Assembly: GCA_920105625.2 (NCBI GenBank) | Contig: CAKKTE020000306.1 | Location: 20,176 to 84,175 of the forward strand | DNA: 64,000 nt | Direction: 5' to 3' | DNA from: Clusia tigrina | Lineage: Eukaryota; Arthropoda; Insecta; Diptera; Clusiidae | Part shown: one piece after another, positions 13,899-25,329 of the stretch | How positions within the stretch are numbered: position 1 is the stretch's first letter | Layout of the letters: every line of letters starts with the position of its first letter | Made by a program: the position numbers and the translations under genes | The notes under the pieces: generated by a model | Database searches by the model: none | What the model saw: the letters and a program-made list of their open reading frames with translations, nothing else | Told to the model about the DNA's origin: nothing

Positions 13899-14364
13899 AA
13901 GTTTTTGAATTTGCTTTCTTCCGCTGCCACCACAGCAGTTTCACCGCCATTATGATAATTATTAGGAATTAATATACTCCGTGCAGTCACCGCCGTACTG
14001 CTTCAGGTAATTATACTTACAGGAACAAAGAAGAAATCACCTAGATCGCTAGACTTGAATAGCCACCGCCGAGCTGTTTCAAGATTTGTTTGCATCGTCA
14101 AAGCCATCGCATAACAAATTTTGCCGTACTTCGCCTTCGGAGCGCTAGTGCTTCCGAGAGCATTTTTGTGACGTCATCAACAAGGGTTGGTAATTTGCAA
14201 CAGCCATTTCTTCAAAAAATACGAACAACATTACCGACATCTGTTAATTTCAAAATTAATCGATTCTACCAGAACAAACTGCTGCAAATAATTTTCGATC
14301 GGTATTGCAGTGCCGAACCAAGCAGCTGTTGAAATTGAACAGACCTTATATAAAAGAAAAATAA
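13899..14364 (+). other. 5' untranslated leader of BEL element
   Basis: 466 bp between the 5' LTR and the Gag-Pol start. It contains short open frames, such as one from 14090, that have no recognisable content and overlap nothing conserved. It probably holds primer-binding and packaging signals, but none can be pointed to with confidence. Confidence 0.6.
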
Positions 14365-17300
14365 ATGTTGACTCGAACGAAATCAAAAAAATTAGAATCA
14401 GCAAAAGTAGACGACAGAGAGGAAAGCTCGGATTCATTGGACAGCAGAGTAATAGAAATGGCCAACGAGGGAACACAGGGCCAAGCGCAGCCGCAAGCAG
14501 TTGTAACTAGTGAACAACTGGCGCAGCTTCTCAGCAGTGTAAATATACTGCGCGAATCTGTTGACGAACTACGTAAAGAGACGCATCGTGGCCAAATAGA
14601 GATTCAACAACTTCGCACTCGAGTGGATAGGGGTGCATCCGTTGTTGGGGGTAATGAATCCTCCTTACATGAAAGTGTGCAATCACCGCTGCCACAAACG
14701 TCGACGCAGCAACCACAGCAGATGCCGCAATCGCAGCCACCAAGTACATCGACGCCGTATAATGGTGTCATGACTTTTATCGATAGCCCCGGCGGTAAGT
14801 TATATCCAATGCCATCTTTCGATGGAAACCCTGAAGATTGGCCCCTGTTTTTAGCCAACTTCAGAGACACGACCAATGAATTTGGTTATAATAATCGCCA
14901 GAACCTTATGCGTTTGCATAAGGCACTTCAAGGGAATGCGAAGCGCGCTGTGACGTCACTACTCATATATCCTGACGACGTGACCAAAGTCATGCAGGAG
15001 TTAGAGTTCAATTTTGGACGCTCTGACTTATTGATCCGCTCGCAGCTGCAAAAGGTGCAGCAGTTCCCACTGATTTATGAGAATCGACTTGAGCAAGTGT
15101 TGGAATTCTCAAACAGCGTCCGAAATATTGTCGCCTTTTTTAAGTCAGCAAAATGCGATCACCATTTGGCCAACCCTACTCTTCTTGAGCAGCTTATTGG
15201 AAAGCTTCCGCCCACCAAGCAATATGAATGGAGTCGACACGCCTCCAATATAACGCCTTATGCCACCGTTGAAGCCTTTGCCGACTGGGTTAGTGAACTC
15301 GCAAAGGTAGTGAGCTTGATGCCAGCCATAGCTAGTACAGCTATGCGCCAACATCAACCCCCGCAGCCGCACCAAGGGGTGCAACAAGGTAACCTTCAGA
15401 ACCGTCAGACCATATCACGAGGTGCTATTCCACGTCGCGTTTTGCATAGCACCGAACCTCAAGTGGAACAGCAACAACTCAGTTGTGTGCAATGCAATTT
15501 GAGCCACAAACTGAGCGCATGTCGTCAATTTAAGGCGCTTAATACAAATGACAAATGGACTTTGGTAAAGCGTCACCGCCTTTGTTTTGCCTGCTTGCAT
15601 AGAGGGCATAACGTGCTGAGTTGCCAGGCAAGGCATGCATGTGGTATAAATGGATGCACCCGTATGCATCACAACTTACTGCACCAGACAACTAAGCCGC
15701 TAGCAGAGCTGAAACCAGAGGATGTCGAGCATGTGCTTAACTGCCGTCAACACCAGCAGTCAAGCTTATTTAAGATACTACCCGTGGTGCTGTTTGGTCC
15801 ACGTGGTAGCATACCTGTATTTGCGATGTTTGATGAAGGTTCTTCGGTCTCACTTCTTGAAGAGACCATCGCAAATCAACTTGGTCTCAAAGGCCCTACT
15901 GCACAGCTGACGTTTCAGTGGTATGGAGAGAAGCAAACCACGGAGCCATCGAAAAAAGTAAGCTTGAACGTACGTGCAGAGTGTGGTGGCCAGGAGTACC
16001 CACTCAGAAACGTACGCACCGTGAAGCAGCTTAACTTACCAATGCAGACATTCATCAAGCAACAGCATGGGCACTTCACAGATGTGCCATTCGCCAGCTA
16101 CCAAGCCGCCAAGCCGGTCCTGCTGCTGGGATTGGATAATAGTTTTTTAGGCATATCAGAGAAAACTGTCGCCGCCGGTCCAGATCAACCTATCGCTGCG
16201 GCAACTATGTTGGGTTGGGTGGCATATGGGCCACTTCACTCAAGCACCACCTCAATGTCAAGGGTGTTGCACGGCAAAGATGCATCTACTTTAACACAAC
16301 TGAACAGATTAGTCGAAGAGTACTTTTCTGTAGAAAGTTTTGGAGTCCGCAGCACCAGCACAGTCCTGGAGTCAGATGAGAACGCCAGAGCAAGAAAAAT
16401 ATTGATTGAGACCACACAAAACATCGGCCAACACTATGAAGTTGGTCTATTATGGCGCAACGATGCCACTAAGCTGCCGCAGAGCTATGTTATGGCCAAG
16501 CAGCGCCTGTTAAATATTGAGGGGAAGATGTCCCGGGATGCCGCATTTGCAGCCAGATATAAAACGGAAGTCGCCAAATACATTGACAAGGGGTACGCCA
16601 AATTGTTGTCACCAGAGGCTGCTGAGAGACATAGTCCTACAACCTGGTACCTTCCTCACTTTGGTGTAGTAAACCCGCATAAGCCGGATAAGCTTCGTAT
16701 CGTCTTTGATGCTGCAGCTGCTATTTCTAATGTATCGCTCAACTCAGTATTATTAAAGGGTCCTGAGCATGCGCAGCCACTTTTGGCCATCATACACAAA
16801 TTTCGACAAGGAGGTATCGCTGTTGCAGGAGATATTCAAGAAATGTTCTCACAAGTCCGCATACGAGCTGAAGACCAGGACTCACAGCGCTTTCTTTGGA
16901 GAGACGGAAATTCAGCCGAGCCAATCCGTGTCTACTCAATGATGTCGATGATCTTCGGAGCGATTTGTTCGCCGTGTTGTGCAGAATACATAAAAAACGT
17001 GAACGCAGCACAGTTTTTGCCTCACATGCCAGGTGGCGCAAAAGCTATCATTGACAACACCTATGTGGATGACCTGGTCATAAGTTTTGATGACGTACAG
17101 GAGGCCGAGAAGGTAATGTTTGAGGCCCGGAAGATAAACGCTGCCGCAGGATTCACGCTCAGAAATTTCGTATCAAACTGCAAGAAGCTGCAGGTCAAAC
17201 TGAATGGTAGCCAAGTCAAGCAACAAGAAGTTGTCAACACTGAACTGCAGCCAACAACAGAGAAGGTGCTGGGTATGTTTTGGAACTCTGGAGTCGACAG

Positions 17301-19665
17301 GTTTGAATTCCACTTTAAGTTCCATAGAATTCCACGCCAGGTGCTGGAGTACAGGAGAACACCGACTAAGAGAGAGTTGCTGGGAATCGTTATGGCTATT
17401 TACGACCCCTTTGGCCTCCTAGCCAACATCACTATTTTCGCCAAGCTACTTCTGCAGTCGCTGTGGAAGCGGAAAATCCAGTGGGATGAGCAGCCATCAG
17501 ATTTGGAGAAACAGTGGTTTGCATGGTGGAACGTTTTTCAGGGCGTGAAAAACTTTTCAGTCCCGCGTTGCTTGTTGTATTTGTTGCCGAATGCCGATGA
17601 TATACAGCTGCACATATTCGTTGATGCTAGTGAAAGTGCATTTACAGCAGTCGCCTTTTTGCGTGTTTGCAAAGCAAACGAGGTAGAAGTCGCATTCGTT
17701 GCTGCCAAAACGAGATGTGCACCTGCAAAGGGTATGACCGTACCACGCCTGGAATTGCAAGCGGCCGTACTAGGAAGCCGACTGAAGACTTCGATTGAAG
17801 ACTGTCATGATTTCAAGATCAACGCTACGACATTTTGGAGCGATTCCAAGACAATTCTGCTTTGGCTTCGTTCCACAACCCGTAAGTATAAGCAATTCGT
17901 TGCCTACCGTATTGCTGAGATACTTGCCACTTCCACGCCGATGCAATGGCGCTGGATACCAACATCGATGAACGTCGCCGACGATGCAACTAGAGCCAAG
18001 TTGCCACAGTATGTAGAGCAAGACAGCCGTTGGATATTGGGTCCAGATTTCTTGTGCCAAGAAGAAATACACTGGCCTCGAGAAGCTGGGATGCTTCTCT
18101 CAGAGCACTGTGTATCTGAAGAAGCTGTTAATCAGGTGTTACACATAATAAACACAGACAATATTCTTGATAGTTTGATCAAGTTTTCATCCTACATGAA
18201 GACGTTGAGGGTGACAGCATGGATATTTCGGTTCATTCGCAACGCCAAATCTAGATCCTGTCAGTTTGGAGAGCTCACAGCAGCTGAAGTTTCTGATGCT
18301 GAAAAATTTGTATGCTGTCGCGTACAATACGAGTCATTTGCAGATGAAATGTCAGCCCTACGCGCAAGTACAGGAATTTCAAAGACCAGTGCCATATTTA
18401 AGCTCACGCCGATGCTGTATCCTGATGGTCTGCTAAGAGTCAACGGAAGAATCGACGCCGCTAATTACATTCCTGAATCAGCCCGACGCCCGATAATATT
18501 ACCCCAGAAACATCGCGTGTCGCAGCTGATAATGAAGCATTACCACCAAAAGAGACATCACCAGAACGACTGCCTAACAATAAATGAATTGCGGCAAAAG
18601 TTCTGGGTGCCTCATGCTCGCACATTATTAAAAAGGATCAAGAGGGATTGTGTCATTTGTATTACCGCTCGAGCCAAGCCATCTGTGCCACTTATGGGAC
18701 AGTTACCCACAGACCGCCTAACACCGTACGTCCGACCTTTTACCTACTCAGGGGTGGACTACTGTGGACCATTCTGCGTTGCTATCGGCCGCAGACGAGA
18801 GAAACGTTGGGTGGCTTTATTCACTTGCCTCACCACTCGAGCCCTACATTTGGAGGTGGCAGAAGATCTGTCCACCGATGCATTTTTAATTTGTTTCAGG
18901 AATTTTGTGAACCGTCGCGGTGTGCCGATTAGAATTCGTAGCGACAATGGCACCAACTTTATAGGTGCGCAAAAGGAGTTTCGCCAGGAGAACCGCTTAT
19001 TTGACGTAGATCGGGTTCGACGGGCAATGTCAAAGGAAAACATAGAGTGGATTTTTAATTGCCCAGCCAATCCTAGCGCTGGAGGTTGTTGGGAGCGGCT
19101 TGTCCAATGCGTGAAACGCCTGCTACAGAGAACCCTGAAGGATGAGGCACCACGCTTGGAGACCTTCCGCAGCGCACTGATTGAGGCGGAAAATATAATA
19201 AACAGCCTTCCACTTACAGAACTTCCTATAACCCATGAAGAAGAGGAACCACTTACTCCGAACCACTTCTTGAGTGGCTGCCTCAATTCCACTCAAACAC
19301 CTGCACCGGAAGATGATAAAATCTGTCTGCGCAAACAATGGAGAATTGCGCAGAACCTGAAGGATCGTCTGTGGAAAAGGTGGATTGTGGAGTACTTGCC
19401 ACAACTTTTGCATCGACAAAAATGGAGGAGTACAGCCTCACCACTAAGAGTAGACCAACTGGTTGTTGTATGCGATCCTGTCTTACCTAGAAGCCAATGG
19501 GTCAAAGGGCGAATAATTGAAGTCTTCACTGCCAAGGACGGCCAAGTCCGGAGTGCCGCGGTACGCACCAGCCGCGGTATTATCCGTCGACCTGCATCTA
19601 AGCTAGCCGCTTTAAGTTTCGTGGATCCCAGTATGAATCCACCGGGAGGTGGGATGTCGCACTAA
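14365..19665 (+). CDS. BEL/Pao Gag-Pol polyprotein (intact)
   Basis: An uninterrupted 1766-residue polyprotein. Gag of the DUF1759 kind lies at about residues 146-310. A cysteine/histidine zinc-binding stretch follows at 373-440 (CVQC, CFAC, HACGINGC). The DUF1758-type aspartic protease is near 486 (motif FDEGSS). Reverse transcriptase covers about 730-960 with catalytic YVDD at 900-903. RNase H of the BEL kind starts near 1085 (FVDASESAF). The integrase zinc finger is at about 1390-1432, and the integrase core has D in GVDYCGPF, D in RSDNGTNF and E in GGCWERLV. A DUF5641-type C-terminal domain ends the protein. The stop lies 11 bp inside the 3' LTR. The start ATG at 14365 is the first in this long frame, preceded by an AT-rich leader. 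The product would form virus-like particles, copy the RNA and integrate the DNA. All catalytic motifs are present and no internal stop is seen. Confidence 0.95.
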   Translation: MLTRTKSKKLESAKVDDREESSDSLDSRVIEMANEGTQGQAQPQAVVTSEQLAQLLSSVNILRESVDELRKETHRGQIEIQQLRTRVDRGASVVGGNESSLHESVQSPLPQTSTQQPQQMPQSQPPSTSTPYNGVMTFIDSPGGKLYPMPSFDGNPEDWPLFLANFRDTTNEFGYNNRQNLMRLHKALQGNAKRAVTSLLIYPDDVTKVMQELEFNFGRSDLLIRSQLQKVQQFPLIYENRLEQVLEFSNSVRNIVAFFKSAKCDHHLANPTLLEQLIGKLPPTKQYEWSRHASNITPYATVEAFADWVSELAKVVSLMPAIASTAMRQHQPPQPHQGVQQGNLQNRQTISRGAIPRRVLHSTEPQVEQQQLSCVQCNLSHKLSACRQFKALNTNDKWTLVKRHRLCFACLHRGHNVLSCQARHACGINGCTRMHHNLLHQTTKPLAELKPEDVEHVLNCRQHQQSSLFKILPVVLFGPRGSIPVFAMFDEGSSVSLLEETIANQLGLKGPTAQLTFQWYGEKQTTEPSKKVSLNVRAECGGQEYPLRNVRTVKQLNLPMQTFIKQQHGHFTDVPFASYQAAKPVLLLGLDNSFLGISEKTVAAGPDQPIAAATMLGWVAYGPLHSSTTSMSRVLHGKDASTLTQLNRLVEEYFSVESFGVRSTSTVLESDENARARKILIETTQNIGQHYEVGLLWRNDATKLPQSYVMAKQRLLNIEGKMSRDAAFAARYKTEVAKYIDKGYAKLLSPEAAERHSPTTWYLPHFGVVNPHKPDKLRIVFDAAAAISNVSLNSVLLKGPEHAQPLLAIIHKFRQGGIAVAGDIQEMFSQVRIRAEDQDSQRFLWRDGNSAEPIRVYSMMSMIFGAICSPCCAEYIKNVNAAQFLPHMPGGAKAIIDNTYVDDLVISFDDVQEAEKVMFEARKINAAAGFTLRNFVSNCKKLQVKLNGSQVKQQEVVNTELQPTTEKVLGMFWNSGVDRFEFHFKFHRIPRQVLEYRRTPTKRELLGIVMAIYDPFGLLANITIFAKLLLQSLWKRKIQWDEQPSDLEKQWFAWWNVFQGVKNFSVPRCLLYLLPNADDIQLHIFVDASESAFTAVAFLRVCKANEVEVAFVAAKTRCAPAKGMTVPRLELQAAVLGSRLKTSIEDCHDFKINATTFWSDSKTILLWLRSTTRKYKQFVAYRIAEILATSTPMQWRWIPTSMNVADDATRAKLPQYVEQDSRWILGPDFLCQEEIHWPREAGMLLSEHCVSEEAVNQVLHIINTDNILDSLIKFSSYMKTLRVTAWIFRFIRNAKSRSCQFGELTAAEVSDAEKFVCCRVQYESFADEMSALRASTGISKTSAIFKLTPMLYPDGLLRVNGRIDAANYIPESARRPIILPQKHRVSQLIMKHYHQKRHHQNDCLTINELRQKFWVPHARTLLKRIKRDCVICITARAKPSVPLMGQLPTDRLTPYVRPFTYSGVDYCGPFCVAIGRRREKRWVALFTCLTTRALHLEVAEDLSTDAFLICFRNFVNRRGVPIRIRSDNGTNFIGAQKEFRQENRLFDVDRVRRAMSKENIEWIFNCPANPSAGGCWERLVQCVKRLLQRTLKDEAPRLETFRSALIEAENIINSLPLTELPITHEEEEPLTPNHFLSGCLNSTQTPAPEDDKICLRKQWRIAQNLKDRLWKRWIVEYLPQLLHRQKWRSTASPLRVDQLVVVCDPVLPRSQWVKGRIIEVFTAKDGQVRSAAVRTSRGIIRRPASKLAALSFVDPSMNPPGGGMSH
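19644..19654 (+). promoter_or_regulatory. Polypurine tract of BEL element
   Basis: GGGAGGTGGGA lies directly before the 3' LTR, where plus-strand DNA synthesis is primed. It is inside the last codons of Gag-Pol. Confidence 0.7.
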
Positions 19666-19919
19666 AAGCTCTGTCTTCGCCGTAAAATGTCTCGCCGAAG
19701 TACAAACTCGTCCGGTAATTTTTGAACGAACGAGTGAGTAGCAGAAGAGCAGCCGAGAAGAAAGCAGCAAATTCTAAACAACCAAGAAGCTGGCACTGAA
19801 ATTTAAACCAACCACACCACAAATATAATTGAAATGTGAATTAATAATTTTTAATCTTGTTAACAAATAATTACAAATATAATTACAAAAGTTTTAGAAT
19901 AATTACAAATATAATTACA
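19655..19919 (+). repeat. 3' LTR of BEL element
   Basis: 265 bp, the partner of 13634-13898. It carries the last codons of Gag-Pol (TGTCGCACTAA contains the stop). The target duplication GCAGC follows at 19920-19924, then the satellite resumes. Confidence 0.93.
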
Positions 19920-22900
19920 GCAGCAGACCCCCCAATCGACAGCGGCAGCGACTGAGACGCCTTCAGAGACGCTGAAAGAGGCTGCTACGCCGACTGACAC
20001 GCTGACTGAGGCAGATAGGGGTAGCTAAAGGCATAGGGAAGGCAGGAGATCCCCCAATCGAGAGCGGCAGCGACTGAGACGCCTACAGAAACGCTGACAG
20101 AGGCTGCGACACCAACTCAGGCAGACAGGGGTACATATAGGCATATTGAAGGCAGCAGGCCCCCCAATCGACAGCGGCAGCCACTGAGACGCCTTCAAAG
20201 ACGCTGAAAGTGGCTGCGACGCCGACTGAGACGCTGACTGAGGCAGATAGTCGAAGCTGTAGGCATAGGGAAGGCAGGAGATCCCCCAATCGACAGCGGC
20301 AGCGACTGAGACGCCTTCAGAGACGCTAACAGAGGCTGCGACGCCGACTGAGGCAGATAGGGGTGGATATAGGCATAGAGAAGGCAACAGGCCCCCAATC
20401 GACAGCGGCAGCGACTGAGACGCCTTCAGAGACGCTAACAGAGACTGCGACGCCGACTGAGGCAGATAGGGTTGGATATAGGCATAGAGAAGGCAATAGG
20501 CCTCCAATCGACAGCGGCAACGACTGAGACGCCTACAGAGACGCTGACAGCGGCTGCCACGCTGACTGACACGCCGACTGAGACGCCGACTGAGGCAGAT
20601 AGAGGTAGATATAGGCATAGAGAAGGCAGCAAACCCCCCAATCGACAGCGGCAGCGACTGAGACGCCTTCAAAGACGCTAACAGAGGCTGCGACGCCGAC
20701 TGAGGCAAATAGGGGTGGATATAGGCATAGAGAAGGCAACAGGCCTCCAATCGACAGCGGCAACGACTGAGACGCGTACAGAGACGCTGACAGAGGCTGC
20801 GACGCCGACTGAGACGCCGAATGAGGCAGGTAGGGGTAGATATAGGCATAGAGAAGGCACCAGACCCCCAAATCGACAGCTGCAGCAACTGAGACGCTGA
20901 CTGAGACGCCGACTGAGACGCCGACTGAGGCAGATAGGGTTATATATAGGCATAGAGAAGGCAGCAAACCCCCCAATCGACAGCGGAAGCGACTGAGACG
21001 CCTACAGAGACGCTGACAGAGGCTGCGACGCCGACTGAGGCAGATAGGGGTAGATATAGGCATAGAGAAGGCAGCAAACCCCCCAATCGAGAGCGGCAGC
21101 GACTGAGACGCCTTCAGAGACGCTGAAAGAGGCTGCTACGCCGACTGACACGCTGACTGAGGCAGATAGGGGTAGCTAAAGGCATAGGGAAGGCAGGAGA
21201 TCCCCCAATCGAGAGCGGCAGCAACTGAGACGCCTACAGAAACGCTGACAGCGGCTGCGACACCAACTCAGGCAGACAGGGGTACATATAGGCATAGAGA
21301 AGGCAGCAGGCCCCCCAATCGACAGCGGCAGCCACTGAGACGCCTTCAGAGACGCTGAAAGAGGCTGCGACGCCGACTGAGACGCTGACTGAGGCAAATA
21401 GTCGTAGCTATAGGCATAGGGAAGGCAGGAGATCCCCCAATCGACAGCGGCAGCGACTGAGACGCCTTCAGAGACGCTAACAGAGGCTGCGACGCCGTCT
21501 GAGGCTGATAGGGGTGGATATAGGCATAGAGAAAGCAACAGGCCTCCAATCGACAGCGGCAGCATCTGAGACGCCTTCAGAGACGCTGAAAGAGGCTGCG
21601 ACGCCGACTGAGACGCTGACTGAGGCAGATAGTCGTAGCTATAGGCATAGGGAAGGCAGGAGATCCCCCAATCGACAGCGGCAGCGACTGAGACGCCTTC
21701 AGAGACGCTAACAGAGGCTGCGACGCCGACTGAGGCAGATAGGGTTGGATATAGGCATAGAGAAGGCAACAGGCCTCCAATCGACAGCGGCAACGACTGA
21801 GACGCCTACAGAGACGCTGACCGAGGCTGCGACGCTGACTGACACGCCGACTGAGACGCCGACTGAGGCAGATAGGGGTAGATATAGGCATAGAGAAGGC
21901 AGCAGACCCCCCAATCGACAGCGGCAGCGACTGATACTCCTAGAGAAACGCTGACAGAGGCTGCGACGCCGACTGAGGCAAATAGGGGTGGATATAGGCA
22001 TAGAGAAGGCAACAGGCCTCCAATCGACAGCGGCAACGACTGAGACGCCTACAGAGACGCTGACAGAGGCTGCGACGCCGACTGAGACGCCGAATGAGGC
22101 AGGTAGGGGTAGATATAGGCATAGAGAAGGCACCAGACCCCCAAATCGACAGCTGCAGCAACAGAGACGCTGACTGAGACGCCGACTGAGACGCCGACTG
22201 ACGAAGATAGGGATATATATAGGCATAGAGAAGGCAGCAGACCCCCCAATCGTCAGCGGAAGCGACTGAGACCCCTACAGAGACGCTAACAGAAGCTGCG
22301 ACGCCGACTGAGACGCCGACTGAGGCAGATAGAGGTAGATATATGCATATAGAAGGCAGCAGCCCCCCCAATCTACAGCGGCAGCGGCTGAGACGCCTAC
22401 AGATACGATGACAGTGGCTGCGACTCCGACGGAGACGCCGACTGAGGCAGATAGGGGTGGATATAGGCATAGACAAGGCAGAAGACCTCCAATCGACAGC
22501 GGCAGCGACTCAGACGCCTACAGAGATGCTGACAGAGGCTGCGACGCCGACTGAGGCAGATAGGGATATATATAGGCATAGAGAAGGCAGCAGACCCCCC
22601 AAATCGACAGCGGCAGCGACTGAGACGCCAACAGAGCCGCTGACAGAGGCTGCGACGCCGGCTGACACGCCGACTGAGGCAGATAGGGGTAGATAAAGGC
22701 ATAGAGAAGGCAGCAGACCCCCCAATCGTCAGCGGCAGCGACTGAGACGCCTACAGAGCCGCTGACAGACGCTGCGACGCCGACTGAGGCAGATAGGGGT
22801 AGCTAAAGGCATAGGGAAGGCAGGAGATCCCCCAATCGATAGCGGCAGCGACTGAGACGCCTTCAGAGACGCTAACAGAGGCTGCGACACCGACTCAGGC

Positions 22901-25329
22901 AGATAGGGGTATATATAGGCATAGAGAAGGCAGCAGACCCCTCCAATCGACAGCGGCAGCGACTGAGACGCCTTCAGAGACGCCTTCAGAGACGCTGAAA
23001 GAGGCTGCGACGCCGACTGAGACGCTGACTGAGGCAGATAGGGGTAGCTAAAGGCATAGGGAAGCCAGGAGATCCCCCAATCGACAGCGGCAGCGACTGA
23101 GAGGCCTTCAGAGACGCTAACAGAGGCTGCGACGCCGACTGAGACGCCGACTGAGGCAGATAGGCGTAGATATAGGCATATAGAAGGCAGCAGACCCCCC
23201 AATCGACAGCGGCAGCGACTGAGACAGGGGTAAATATAGGCATAGAGAGGACAGCACACCCCCAAATCGACGGCGGCAGCAACTGAGACGCCTTCAGAGA
23301 CGCTGAAAGAGGCTGCGACGCCGACTGAGACGCTAACTGAGGCAGATAGTCGTAGCTATAGGCATAGGGAAGGCAGGAGATCCCCCAATCGACAGCGGCA
23401 GCGACTGAGACGCCTTCAGAGACGCTAACAGAGGCTGCGACGCCGACTGAGGCAGATAGGGGTGGATATAGGCATAGAGAAGGCAACAGGCCTCCAATCG
23501 ACAGCGGCAACGACTGAGACGCTTACAGAGACGCTGACAGAGGCTGCGACGCTGACTGAGACGCCGACTGAGGCAGATAGGAGTAGATATAGGAATAGAG
23601 AAGGCAGCAAACCCCCAATCGAGAGCGGCAGCGACTGAGACGCCTACAGAAACGCTGACAGAGGCTGCGACACCGACTCAGGCAGACAGGGGTACATATA
23701 TTCATAGAGAAGGCAGCAGACCCCCCAATCGACAGCGGCAGCGACTGAGACGCCTTCAGAGACGCTGAAAGAGGCTGCGACGCCGACTGAGACGCTGACT
23801 GAGGCAGATAGTCGTAGCTATAGGCATAGGGAAGGCAGGAGATCCCCCAATCGACAGCGGCAGCGACTGAGACGCCTTCAGAGACGCTAACAGAGGCTGC
23901 GACGCCGACTGAGGCAGATAGGGGTGGATATAGGCATAGAGAAGGCAACAGGCCTCCAATCGACAGCGGCAGCGACTGAGACGCCTTCAGAGACGCTGAA
24001 AGAGGCTGCGACGCCGACTGAGGCGCTGACTGAGGCAGATAGTCGTAGCTATAGGCATAGGGAAGGCAGGAGATCCCCCAATCGACAGCGGCAGCGACTG
24101 AGACGCCTTCAGAGACGCTAACAGAGACTGCGACGCCGACTGAGGCAGATAGGGTTGGATATAGGCATAGAGAAGGCAACAGGCCTCCAATCGACAGCGG
24201 CAACGACTGAGACGCCTACAGAGACGCTGACAGAGGCTGCGACGATGACTGACACTCCGACTGAGACGCCGACTGAGGCAGATAGGGGTAGATATAGGCA
24301 TAGAGAAGGCAACAGGCCTCCAATCGACAGCGGCAACGACTGAGACGCCTACAGAGACGCTGACAGAGGCTGCGACACCGACTCAGGCAGACAGGGGTAC
24401 ATATAGGGATAGAGAAGGCAGCAGGCCCCCCAATCGACAGCGGCAGCGACTGAGACTCCTAGAGAAATGCTGACAGAGGCTGCGACGCCGACTGAGGCAG
24501 ATAGGGGTGGATATAGGCATAGAGAAGGCAACAGGCCTCCAATCGACAGCGGCAACGACTGAGACGCTTACAGAGACGCTGACAGAGGCTGCGACGCTGA
24601 CTGAGACGCCGACTGAGGCAGATAGGGGTAGATATAGGCATAGAGAAGGCAGCAGACCCCTAATCGACAGCGGCAGCGACTGAGACTCCTAGAGAAAGGC
24701 TGACAGAGGCTGCGACGCCGACTGAGGCAAATAGGGGTGGATATAGGCATAGAGAAGGCAACAGGCCTCCAACCGACAGCGGCAACGACTGAGACGCCTA
24801 CAGAGACGCTGACAGAGGCTGCGACACCGACTCAGGCAGACAGGGGTACATATAGGCATAGAGAAGGCAGCAGGCCCCCCAATCGACAGCGGCAGCGACT
24901 GAGACGCCTTCAGAGACGCTGAAAGAGGCTGCGACGCCGACTGAGATGCTGACTGAGGCAGATAGTCGTAGCTATAGGCATAGGGAAGGCAAGAGATCCC
25001 CCAATCGACAGCGGCAGCGACTGAGACGCCTTCAGAGACGCTAACAGAGGCTGCGACGCCGACTGAGGCAGATAGGGGTGGATATAGGCATAGAGAAGGC
25101 AACAGGCCTCCAATCGACAGCGGCAACGACTGAGACGCCTACAGAGACAATAACAGAGGCTGCGACACCGACTCAGGCAGACAGGGGTACATATAGGCAT
25201 AGAGAAGGCAGCAGGCCCCCCAATCGACAGCGGCAGCGACTGAGACGCCTTCAGAGGCGCTGAAAGAGGCTGCGACGCCGACTGAGACGCTGACTGAGGC
25301 AGATAGTCGTAGCTATAGGCATAGGGAAG

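Larger units (their letters stand above)
13634..19919 (+). mobile_element. BEL/Pao LTR retrotransposon, complete
   Basis: A 6286-bp element with two 265-bp LTRs (TGTCGC at the start, ATTACA at the end) flanked by the 5-bp target duplication GCAGC at 13629-13633 and 19920-19924. Removing the element and one GCAGC restores a normal satellite monomer. The LTRs differ by about four substitutions by eye (98.5% identity), so the insertion is recent. The single long frame carries BEL-type Gag, protease, reverse transcriptase, RNase H and integrase. A 5-bp duplication and this domain order are usual for BEL/Pao elements. There is no env frame. The coding part shows no break, so the copy may still be competent. 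Confidence 0.95.

Noticed and set aside
13899..13930. Primer-binding site directly after the BEL 5' LTR
   Set aside because: The sequence AAGTTTTTGAATTTGC has no TGG start and does not resemble a known tRNA 3' end, so none was called.
18759..19292. 177-codon minus-strand frame opposite the BEL integrase
   Set aside because: It is fully covered by the plus-strand Gag-Pol with clear integrase motifs and has no recognisable content of its own.
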